From Methanomicrobia archaeon (GTDB lineage Archaea > Methanobacteriota_B > Thermococci > Methanofastidiosales > NM3), in NCBI GenBank assembly GCA_030603445.1, contig JAUVXU010000009.1, forward strand, positions 5,982-69,981: a DNA stretch of 64,000 bases. Reading direction: 5' to 3'. The notes beneath the pieces were generated by a model, which saw only the letters and a program-made list of their open reading frames with translations, did no database searches and had not been told where the DNA came from. Of this stretch, positions 8,396 to 16,328 are shown in pieces. The position numbers and the translations under genes are program-made. Position 1 is the stretch's first letter, and the number at the start of each line of letters is the position of its first letter.

Positions 8396-9315
8396 TTCAC
8401 CAACTCCTTAGCTTTTTTTACAATGGCATTAGACGAAATGCCATACTTTATATACAGGTCCTTTGGGCTGCCAGATTCTGTGAAGCTACGAACCCCCAAA
8501 CGAGAAATACGTGTTGGGTAAGCACTGCTAAGGTATTCACACACCCTGCCGCCCATGCCGCAATACACGCTATGGTCTTCAACTGTTATTATCCTTCCAC
8601 AGCGTTTTGCAGCAGCAACAATGGTCTTCTCATCAAATGGCCGCAATACCTGCATATCTATAACTTGTGCTGATATATTGTCTTGCTTTAGTTTAGAAGC
8701 AGCTTTTAATGCATCATGTGTAGAATAGCCGCATGTAAAAATAGTAACATCCTCTCCTTCGCGCAGGACATGCGATTTTCCTGCATTGAAGTCTTCATTA
8801 GGGTCGTATATCTGCTCTACACTGTCCCTAAATAAACGTACATAACTGGGTCCTTCTTCATTGTATATGTGGTGGATGGTCGCATATGTAGAAACAGGGT
8901 CGCTTGGAACATATATTTGCATATTTGGAAGTGTCCTCATCATGGCCAAGTCCTCATTGGCATGATGGCTTGCCCCATCTTTTCCAACAGATATGCCTCC
9001 ATGGGTGGATACTAAGTTCACATTAAGATTGGGATATGCTATGCACATACGTATCTGATCAAAAGACCTTCCCGGCACAAATGCACAAAACGTTGAAACG
9101 AACGGGTGCTTTCCACAAGACGCAAGACCTGCGGCCGTTGCTACCATATCCTGCTCGCAGATGCCCATATTGAAAAATCTATCAGGATATTTTTTGCCAA
9201 AGACCGCCGTTTTTGTGGAACCAGATAGGTCCGCATCAAGCACGACAACATCTTTATCAGAATCACCCAGCTCTGCTAGAGCCTTCCCATATAAGTCACG
9301 TACATTTACTTTCAT
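8392..9315 (-). CDS. Transketolase, C-terminal subunit
   Basis: A 307-residue subunit carrying the pyrimidine-binding and C-terminal domains of transketolase; the full enzyme forms with the N-terminal subunit encoded just upstream. Visible landmarks are VVVLDADLSGSTKT, FFNMGICEQDMVATAAGLA with the catalytic glutamate that activates thiamin diphosphate, and the VRPFDEKTI-like tail. ATG 9315 was chosen over 9324 because AGGGAG lies about eight bases upstream and the conserved MKVNVRDLYG starts there. Split transketolase is normal in archaea and some bacteria. Confidence 0.94.
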   Translation of the reverse strand: MKVNVRDLYGKALAELGDSDKDVVVLDADLSGSTKTAVFGKKYPDRFFNMGICEQDMVATAAGLASCGKHPFVSTFCAFVPGRSFDQIRMCIAYPNLNVNLVSTHGGISVGKDGASHHANEDLAMMRTLPNMQIYVPSDPVSTYATIHHIYNEEGPSYVRLFRDSVEQIYDPNEDFNAGKSHVLREGEDVTIFTCGYSTHDALKAASKLKQDNISAQVIDMQVLRPFDEKTIVAAAKRCGRIITVEDHSVYCGMGGRVCEYLSSAYPTRISRLGVRSFTESGSPKDLYIKYGISSNAIVKKAKELVK

Positions 9316-10127
9316 AAGGAACACTCCCTTATGGCCTCTTCGTACTGTTCGGATAGAAGAGGTTTTCCATGCCAGTTGTTTTTGCCTTCCATGCAGGATA
9401 CCCCTTTTCCTTTTTTAGTGTGGGCTATAACAAGCGAAGGTTTGTTAGTTACTTCACATGCTTTTCTAAGGACATTTTGCAATGCCCCGACGTTATGCCC
9501 GTCTACCTCAAAGACCTCCCATCCAAAAGACCTGAACTTCTCGTCAAGTGGCTCAAGTGACATTATGCTCTCTGTATTATCATCACACTGCAGCATGTTG
9601 CGATCTACGATGGCAACTACGTTGGATAAGTTGTAATGCGCAGACGTCATTGCCGCCTCCCATACTTGGCCCTCCTGTAGTTCACCATCCCCCATAAGGA
9701 CGAAAATATTGGGCGATAGATTATCAAGCCTGCATGCAAGCGCCATGCCATTGGCAACAGAAAGGCCCATACCAAGGGAACCTGTGGAAAAATCCACGCC
9801 AGGTGTCTTGTTCATATCAGGATGCCCCTGAAGCCTGCTGTTGATATCCCTAAGTGAACCGAGCTCTTCACGAGGTATAAAACCACGAAGCGAGAGCGCA
9901 GAATAATATGTGGGCGCAGCATGCCCCTTTGAAAGGATAAAGCGATCTCTATCTGCTTTATTGGGGTATGCAGGATCTATTTTCATCATATCAAGTATTA
10001 ACACACCAATTATCTCTACACAAGAAAGGCAACTGGAAGGATGTCCAGACTCGGCTTTAGTTGTCATTTTTATGGCATCAATACGGATGATGTCACATTT
10101 TTTCTTTAGTTCTTTAGTATCCATCAT
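9312..10127 (-). CDS. Transketolase, N-terminal (thiamin diphosphate-binding) subunit
   Basis: About 271 residues holding the diphosphate-binding domain: GHPSSCLSCVEI, FILSKGHAAPTYY, DFSTGSLGMGLSVANGMAL, and the thiamin diphosphate/Mg motif GDGELQEGQVWEAAM...NVVAIVDRN. It pairs with the downstream C-terminal subunit to move two-carbon units between sugar phosphates. The frame is open from GTG 10136, with ATG codons at 10127 and 10124 before the conserved KELKKKCDIIR; none has a convincing ribosome binding site, so the exact start is uncertain. It overlaps the rpe end by about 14 bases. Confidence 0.92.
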   Translation of the reverse strand: MMDTKELKKKCDIIRIDAIKMTTKAESGHPSSCLSCVEIIGVLILDMMKIDPAYPNKADRDRFILSKGHAAPTYYSALSLRGFIPREELGSLRDINSRLQGHPDMNKTPGVDFSTGSLGMGLSVANGMALACRLDNLSPNIFVLMGDGELQEGQVWEAAMTSAHYNLSNVVAIVDRNMLQCDDNTESIMSLEPLDEKFRSFGWEVFEVDGHNVGALQNVLRKACEVTNKPSLVIAHTKKGKGVSCMEGKNNWHGKPLLSEQYEEAIRECSL

Positions 10128-10758
10128 TATTATCACACATCTTTATCATCTTAAGATATGCTTCGCGTGGGTCATGTTTAAAGATCCCAGCTCCAACAAC
10201 AAAGTGGTCTGCACCACATGATTTTAATTTTGTTATATTGCTCTGCGTAACGCCTCCATCGACAACAATATCATAATTGTAATTTGCTTCAAGACGTGTT
10301 GAATGAAACAATTTAACCTTGTCGAAAGTAGATTCCACGAATGAAGCACCACCAAATCCGGGATACACCCCCATTATGATCAAGAAGTCAATAGACGATA
10401 GTATCTCTTGCGAGATATTATGGGTGTCCGGATTTACTGCTACACCTATCTTCGATCCTTGTGGTATATCCAGGCTGTGCGGGTGAATCCCTGTCTCGGC
10501 ATGGTAAGAGATCCATTTCTGCGGGATGTCCTCAAACAGTTTTATGAATCTTTGGGGGTCTTTTACCATATAATGCACATCAAGATCAAAATCAAACTCA
10601 TCGTAAATTTCCTTGATATACTTTGGGCCAAAGCTGACATTTGGGATAAACACGCCATCGCCTATATCAATGTGCAACATTGGTGCCACTCCTACTAGTT
10701 TTTTTAATTGCTCATGTAAGTGCAAATGGTTTGTAGAAAGTATTGAAGGCAGTATCAT
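10114..10758 (-). CDS. rpe: Ribulose-phosphate 3-epimerase
   Basis: Interconverts ribulose 5-phosphate and xylulose 5-phosphate. The 214-residue TIM barrel shows PSILSTNHLHLHEQL, LHIDIGDGVFIPN, VHYMV, the MGVYPGFGG phosphate loop and VDGGV near the C-terminus, with the expected metal histidines and aspartates. The longest frame begins 14 codons earlier (10800), but that extension is not family-like; ATG 10758 gives the normal MILPSIL start. It heads the rpe-transketolase-transaldolase operon and so shares control with pathways that consume ribulose 5-phosphate, including the DHBP synthase of the nearby rib operon. Confidence 0.94.
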   Translation of the reverse strand: MILPSILSTNHLHLHEQLKKLVGVAPMLHIDIGDGVFIPNVSFGPKYIKEIYDEFDFDLDVHYMVKDPQRFIKLFEDIPQKWISYHAETGIHPHSLDIPQGSKIGVAVNPDTHNISQEILSSIDFLIIMGVYPGFGGASFVESTFDKVKLFHSTRLEANYNYDIVVDGGVTQSNITKLKSCGADHFVVGAGIFKHDPREAYLKMIKMCDNNDGY

Positions 10759-10889
10759 ACAGTAACCTGTGGCATGCAATATATATTGGGCTTGTTGCAT
10801 CGCTTAAAATATTTTTTGGTGTGTTGTACGTTTATAATTTCTATAATCATAAACAAAAAATATAAATCCCTAAGTAAATATGTTCTTCT

Positions 10890-12347
10890 ATGGATAAAAT
10901 ACCGCGCTGTATGAGCACCCAACACCCGGACAATGTTTCACCCCCATTTTTTGCAATAAATCCTGAGTTGGGGGGAGATGACGAGATACAAGAAGCATAC
11001 TACGTGTTCTCACATCTTCGTTGCGATGAGCAGATGTGGGATTGCGAAGGAAAAGAAGTGGATAACTTCGTGATAAAAAAACTTCTGTCCCGTTATGAGG
11101 ACTTCTTTCATGAGCATATTATTGGAGAGGATGTCTTTATTACATTTAGGGTGCCAAATCCACAACTAGAAAAAACAGAATCAAAGATATTACTTGAGAC
11201 TTTAGAATCCATACCGCGCTCATTTGATACATCCCAATTATTTTACAAGAAAGACATTACACCTATATTTGAGGTAATACTGCCGATGACAACATCCCAT
11301 GAGGAGTTAAACAACATATATGATTACTATAAGGAGTTTGTGGCAGGAAAACAAGAAAAAAAGATAGGAAATACTACAATAAAAGAGTGGATAGGGGATT
11401 TTCAGCCCGAAAACATAAATGTTATTCCTTTAGTGGAGGATTATGAGCATATCCTAAATGTTGACACAATTATTAAGAACTATCTTGTGGACAAAGATGT
11501 TAGCCACCAACGCGTTTTCCTTGCACGCAGCGACCCTGCAATGAACTATGGATTTTACTCAGCAATAATACTCAATAAGATAGCGTTGCAGCGCCTTCAC
11601 AACACATCAAAAGAGTTGGGGGTAAAGATATGCCCAATAATAGGCGTTGGGACTGCTCCTTTTAGAGGATATCTTTCCCCATATACTGTGGATGACTTCG
11701 TAAACGAGTACCCGTCTATGCAAACATACTCAATACAATCTGCATTCAAATATGACTATCCCCCTCATGATGTAATAAAAGCAATTGATAAGCTGCATAA
11801 AACCAAAGTAAAAAATCCTAGAACAGTTGATGAGGAAGTTGCGATTGAAGTAATAAAACGTTATTCTAAGTCGTATCGCGAGGAAGTTAAGAAGGTAGCA
11901 CCCATTGTAAACAAGCTTTCAAAATATGTCCCGGCGCGAAGGAAAAGAAAGCTACATATCAGTCTTTTTGGTTACTCAAGAAGCATGGATGGTGTAACTT
12001 TGCCACGTGCTATTGCCTTCACATCCAGCTTATACTCTTTAGGATTTCCCCCCGAATTATTAGGTTTTGGCTGTTTGGATGAAAATGATATAGATATCAT
12101 AAAAAAGATACATATAAACTTCAATGAAACTCTCTCTGCGGCGCTTTCCTATTATAATCCAAGTTCTGATTCATTACTAAAAATAGAGATTCGTGACAAA
12201 CTCGAAAAGCTAGATATTGATATTGTCCCTAATAATCAACATATGCAGCTTACAGAAAACATAATAGACTGCATAAAGAAAAATGACTTGGACCAGTTAC
12301 AGAATCTGTGCCTCCATGCAGCAAACATACGCAAGTTCTTAGGATAA
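10890..12347 (+). CDS. ppcA: Phosphoenolpyruvate carboxylase, archaeal type
   Basis: Makes oxaloacetate from PEP and bicarbonate, feeding the (partial) citric acid route to 2-oxoglutarate and aspartate. At 485 residues it matches the short archaeal PpcA family rather than the roughly 900-residue bacterial enzyme. Landmarks are the N-terminal PRCMSTQHPDN, EIQEAYYVF, RVPNPQLEK, and VGTAPFRGYLSPYTV. A TATA box (AAATATAAATCC, about 10856-10867) sits about 27 bases before the ATG, so the mRNA is probably leaderless or nearly so. It is divergent from rpe. Confidence 0.96.
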   Translation: MDKIPRCMSTQHPDNVSPPFFAINPELGGDDEIQEAYYVFSHLRCDEQMWDCEGKEVDNFVIKKLLSRYEDFFHEHIIGEDVFITFRVPNPQLEKTESKILLETLESIPRSFDTSQLFYKKDITPIFEVILPMTTSHEELNNIYDYYKEFVAGKQEKKIGNTTIKEWIGDFQPENINVIPLVEDYEHILNVDTIIKNYLVDKDVSHQRVFLARSDPAMNYGFYSAIILNKIALQRLHNTSKELGVKICPIIGVGTAPFRGYLSPYTVDDFVNEYPSMQTYSIQSAFKYDYPPHDVIKAIDKLHKTKVKNPRTVDEEVAIEVIKRYSKSYREEVKKVAPIVNKLSKYVPARRKRKLHISLFGYSRSMDGVTLPRAIAFTSSLYSLGFPPELLGFGCLDENDIDIIKKIHINFNETLSAALSYYNPSSDSLLKIEIRDKLEKLDIDIVPNNQHMQLTENIIDCIKKNDLDQLQNLCLHAANIRKFLG

Positions 12348-12414
12348 TATTTTGGAACTCTTGTATTAATTTCAAAAGATAGTATTATTAAATGTTAAGT
12401 GGGTATTTAGTGTT

Positions 12415-13920
12415 ATGGAACTTTCTGTCAAAACATTCGACCTAGAAGCAGGCAAACGATTTACAGTTATAATAAATGAAAAAGATATGTTAAAAGAAAG
12501 AATACGCCCTGGTGATAGGGTCTCAGTTTCTGGGCCGCTAGATACTCTTACAGCATTTGTTAACTCAACTGAGAAGATAGTAAAAGAAGGCGAGATAGGA
12601 TTGTTTGAAGAAGTGTCAGAAAAGACGGGCCTAAAGAACAAATCTATTGGAAAAGTAGAATACTCTCCCCCCCCAAATTCTGTGCACTCCATACGGAAAA
12701 AGATGAATGGCGGGAAGCTTTCCAACGAGCAGATATATGAGATTGTGCGAGATATTGTGGAGCAAAATCTAAGTGAGGCAGAAATTGCAGCATTTCTTGT
12801 TGCACAACAAACAATAGGAATGGAAATGGATGAAGTGGAATCCTTAACGCGCGCTATGGCGGATTCTGGTAAAAAGGCGGATTACAAAAAAACCACTTTT
12901 ACCAAACACTCTATAGGGGGCGTTCCAGGGGACTCCAAGGTATCACTCATAAATATCCCTATAGTGGCCGCAGGAGGAATTTTCATTCCTAAGACCTCAT
13001 CTCGCGCCATAACATCCCCTTCGGGAACTTCAGATACGATGGAGGTATTTGCAGAGGTGGATTTTTCCATAGACGAAATAAAGGACATTGCAACGAAATG
13101 TGGTGCAGCCTTAGTATGGGGCGGGTCACTTAACATGGCGCCTGCAGATGATTTGCTCATACGAGTAGAGCGGCCGCTAAAGCTTGACCCCCTTTCGCAG
13201 ATGCTTGCATCTATTATGTCAAAACAAGTGGCAAACAGCGTTGATTTTATGCTCTTAGATGTCCCTGTCGGGATCGGAGCAAAAGTAGAAACAGAAAAAG
13301 AAGGAAAAAAAATTGCAGCTAAGTTTAGTGAATTAGCAGAAAGACTAGGGATCTCATTCAAAGCAGTCTTAACATATGGAGGGCAGCCCGTAGGGCATGC
13401 CGTTGGCCCGGCACTTGAGGCTATTGAGACGCTTATGGTGTTAAACAACAAAGGCCCACCAAGCGTTACTGAAAAGGCAATAGCACTCTCGGGAATTATG
13501 TTTGAGATGGCTGGGCTAGCCTCATCAGGACAAGGGGATGCTATTGCAAAAGATATACTAACTTCGGGGAGAGCTCTAACAAAGTTCCAAGAAATAGTCG
13601 AGCTTCAAGGGGGAGACCCAAAAGTCAAGCCTTCAGACATACAAGTTGGAGAAAAAAAATTCGATATACTATCAAAAGGTGATGGGTACGTCACCGCGGT
13701 GTCAAACGAAAGGATATGCAAGATAGCACATCTTGCAGGAGCTCCAAAGGACAAGGGTGCCGGGATATATCTTCACAAGAAAGTTGGGCATAATGCGAAA
13801 AAAGGAGAACCAATATTTACTATCTATTCTGAGAGTGGGAAAAAATTGGATGATGCAATAAAATTTGCACTAAAATATGCGCCATATCAGATAGAAGGCA
13901 TGATAATAGAGGAGATTTAG
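12415..13920 (+). CDS. deoA: AMP phosphorylase (thymidine/AMP phosphorylase family)
   Basis: Converts AMP and phosphate to adenine and ribose 1,5-bisphosphate in the archaeal nucleoside-degradation pathway that usually feeds R15P isomerase and type III RubisCO, neither of which is in this window. The 501 residues consist of an archaea-specific N-terminal domain (about 1-85) and the phosphorylase core with KHSIGGVPGDSKVSL, SPSGTSDTMEV, and the C-terminal GYVTAV/hammerhead region ending in GEPIFTIYSESG. The next gene starts ten bases downstream and is probably co-transcribed. Confidence 0.95.
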   Translation: MELSVKTFDLEAGKRFTVIINEKDMLKERIRPGDRVSVSGPLDTLTAFVNSTEKIVKEGEIGLFEEVSEKTGLKNKSIGKVEYSPPPNSVHSIRKKMNGGKLSNEQIYEIVRDIVEQNLSEAEIAAFLVAQQTIGMEMDEVESLTRAMADSGKKADYKKTTFTKHSIGGVPGDSKVSLINIPIVAAGGIFIPKTSSRAITSPSGTSDTMEVFAEVDFSIDEIKDIATKCGAALVWGGSLNMAPADDLLIRVERPLKLDPLSQMLASIMSKQVANSVDFMLLDVPVGIGAKVETEKEGKKIAAKFSELAERLGISFKAVLTYGGQPVGHAVGPALEAIETLMVLNNKGPPSVTEKAIALSGIMFEMAGLASSGQGDAIAKDILTSGRALTKFQEIVELQGGDPKVKPSDIQVGEKKFDILSKGDGYVTAVSNERICKIAHLAGAPKDKGAGIYLHKKVGHNAKKGEPIFTIYSESGKKLDDAIKFALKYAPYQIEGMIIEEI

Positions 13921-13930
13921 GGGTGCTACA

Positions 13931-15709
13931 ATGCAAATAAAATGGTTGGGGGGCGCCGAAGAGGTCGGACGCTCATGTGTATATGTAAAAGAAAATAATT
14001 TCAAATGTATTATTGATTGTGGGGTAAAGCTATCTTCAGATGATATGTATCCCGACTTATCAGATATCAATTTCTCGGAACTAGATGCAATTATCGTTTC
14101 ACACGGGCATTTGGACCACTGTGGTTATGTTCCCTTCTTTTTTGCCCATGGTTATAATGGGCCGGTGTATGCAACACATCCAACTAGAAGAATATCAAAA
14201 GTTATCCAGGAGGATTTTGCATACATTCAAAAGGAAGAAACAGGATGGGCGCCGTATTGGAGGGATGATGTCCGCAATACAAAAAAGCATACTGTTGCCC
14301 TGGATTATAACGAGAAAATTGAAATTGGGAAAAACATATTCTTGACGTTTTATAACGCAGGCCACATACTTGGTTCTGCACAGGTGCTTCTTGAGACACC
14401 TGCCCAGTCGCTTCTATACTCTGGCGACATAAACACCTCAAAAAGCAGGGTCATGCGGGTTGCAGATACTAACATAATTACAGACACCCTCATACTAGAA
14501 TCCACATATGGAAAGAACAACGATGTACACGAACCTATTGAAGACAACGAGAAACGACTTATTGAAATCATTAACGAAACAATAGAACACGGCGGGAAAG
14601 TCGTCATCCCTGTTTTTGCTATAGGCAGGGCGCAAAACATCCTGATGTCATTAAAAAGAGCATGTGAGGCAGGGGATTTGCACTGCCCCATATTTCTTGA
14701 TGGGATGCTAACCCAGATAAATCAGATATATGACGATTATCCTGAGTGGATGAATGACGAAATGTATGATCTTTTCAAGAAGGGCAACCCATTTGAAAGC
14801 CCTTTCTTTACTAATGTGCACCAACGAAAGAAAGTGCTTAACCTAACAGAGCCGGCAGTCATAGTAACAACTGCTGGAATGATGTCTGGCGGTCCTGTTC
14901 TCTCATACTTCAAGAAGTGGGCAGCAGAATCAAGTAACACTTTCGCATTAGTTGGATACCAGGTCGAAGGAACGCTTGGAAGGATGCTTGTTGATGGTCA
15001 ACGGCGTGTTGTGGTGGATGACAAGGAAGTGGATGTCAATGCAAAGATAGCCTCTATTAATTTTTCAGCACACGCAGACAGTAACGGTCTTGTCAGTCAT
15101 GCGAAAAATCTGAAAAAGATGCCGAAAAACATCTTCTTAAATCATGGCGAACCCGAGAGCGTACGTGAATTGGCAGAAGCGTTAGGGGAAAGTGCAGTGG
15201 TTGCCAAATTAAATACAACATATACCATAAAAGAAGCTAGGACTGGTTTTGAACCTATAGAACCAACTTTCACAGAGGAAAAAATCCAATTAGTAATCAC
15301 GACGCCTCGTGATGAGATAATAAAAGGATACCTCATCCAGATGATCCGCTCAACAAGAAAACATATGCGTATCTCAGGATATGTTGATACTGCCCTTACT
15401 AACGAGCTCATAAAGGCTATGCGCAGAGGGGTAAAGCTATCAATACTATTTAGGCATATCACCCGCCCATCTAACAAAGATGCGTTCCAAATATTAAAAA
15501 GCCATGGTGCAAAAATAAGTGAGAACAAAGATATGCACGCACGGATAGTGATATCTGATAATAGGTACGCCTTTATCTCGTCTTCTGATCTCACAAGGGA
15601 CAGTTTCTACGACCACTTCGAGGCAGGTTTCCTTGTAAAGGATGAAGATAAGGTGGAAAAAGTTATTTCGTTCTACGAGAAAGTATGGCAAGAGTCATGT
15701 GAGCTATAA
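13931..15709 (+). CDS. Metallo-beta-lactamase/beta-CASP RNase fused to a C-terminal PLD-like domain
   Basis: A 592-residue protein. Residues 1-200 are a metallo-beta-lactamase fold with zinc motif SHGHLDHCG (H58, H60, D62, H63), H145 in AGHILGSA and D166 in SGDINTS. Residues 205-335 are the beta-CASP domain (PVFAIGRAQ), and 340-430 the RNA-metabolism segment with H381 (NFSAHAD) and H405 (LNHGEPES). This core resembles archaeal CPSF/RNase J-like 5' exo- or endoribonucleases. Residues 455-592 are extra and look like a single phospholipase D-superfamily half: MHARIVISD then FISSSD, an HxKx4D/GSxN-like pattern with Lys replaced by Arg. The fusion is unusual and may target a second nuclease or nucleic-acid binding site to the RNase. 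Confidence 0.85.
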   Translation: MQIKWLGGAEEVGRSCVYVKENNFKCIIDCGVKLSSDDMYPDLSDINFSELDAIIVSHGHLDHCGYVPFFFAHGYNGPVYATHPTRRISKVIQEDFAYIQKEETGWAPYWRDDVRNTKKHTVALDYNEKIEIGKNIFLTFYNAGHILGSAQVLLETPAQSLLYSGDINTSKSRVMRVADTNIITDTLILESTYGKNNDVHEPIEDNEKRLIEIINETIEHGGKVVIPVFAIGRAQNILMSLKRACEAGDLHCPIFLDGMLTQINQIYDDYPEWMNDEMYDLFKKGNPFESPFFTNVHQRKKVLNLTEPAVIVTTAGMMSGGPVLSYFKKWAAESSNTFALVGYQVEGTLGRMLVDGQRRVVVDDKEVDVNAKIASINFSAHADSNGLVSHAKNLKKMPKNIFLNHGEPESVRELAEALGESAVVAKLNTTYTIKEARTGFEPIEPTFTEEKIQLVITTPRDEIIKGYLIQMIRSTRKHMRISGYVDTALTNELIKAMRRGVKLSILFRHITRPSNKDAFQILKSHGAKISENKDMHARIVISDNRYAFISSSDLTRDSFYDHFEAGFLVKDEDKVEKVISFYEKVWQESCEL

Positions 15710-15805
15710 AAAGATTTTATCGTGGCATGTTTTGCTTACGATAATCTAATTTTTCTTTTATTATATGCACCGAATAATATGATGGATGTATCAATGGGCG
15801 GATAA

Positions 15806-16273
15806 TTAACGATTTAAACACTCTAAACCGCACTTTTCCATGTTCCAGTATATGCAAGCCTTTGGAGATGAAGCGCATATCTCCATATATTTTCCCGAAA
15901 CTTTTGATAAAATCAATGGATTTTTATATTTATTTAGTATATCCACTGCTTTTTCTTTTGTTACGTACTGGGCTTTTTTTGCATTTACCATCCCTTCGGC
16001 CAGTTCATCTATGAAAATGGCTTCTGTAAATTCTGATTTTTTGTATATTGCCCTACAAACACGTTCTCCTACTGCACATTTATTTGATTGTTGAATCGAT
16101 TTCGATGCTGTTATCATGTCGATTTGCCTTGGCTCGAATTTTTTTGTTTTTCCAAGTAATCCTTTTTTAATTAAAGGGCCAACGATTGGTGTTTTTACAA
16201 ATTTAAGGAGAAAAAAGGCTAATTTTACATTTCTTAATATCGTGCCTGTAGAATAGCAATTTACATCCGCCAT
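15806..16273 (-). CDS. Conserved-looking cysteine-rich protein of unknown function
   Basis: A 155-residue soluble protein that I do not recognise with certainty. It has a basic, partly hydrophobic N-terminus (about 14-40, too charged for a clear membrane anchor), then KCAVGERVCRA at about 66-76 and a C-terminal cluster EICASSPKACIYWNMEKCG ending in a further cysteine. The arrangement of paired cysteines suggests a metal or Fe-S site. The middle (TEAIFIDELAEGMV ... VTKEKAVDIL) looks like an ordinary alpha/beta core. It lies alone between the beta-CASP gene and a radical SAM gene, both of which could be functional partners or chance neighbours. Confidence 0.6.
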   Translation of the reverse strand: MADVNCYSTGTILRNVKLAFFLLKFVKTPIVGPLIKKGLLGKTKKFEPRQIDMITASKSIQQSNKCAVGERVCRAIYKKSEFTEAIFIDELAEGMVNAKKAQYVTKEKAVDILNKYKNPLILSKVSGKYMEICASSPKACIYWNMEKCGLECLNR

Positions 16274-16328
16274 AAATAGTAACTTACTTTAATTCCTTAT
16301 ATATTGTGATGTTAAATAATGTGTAGCT

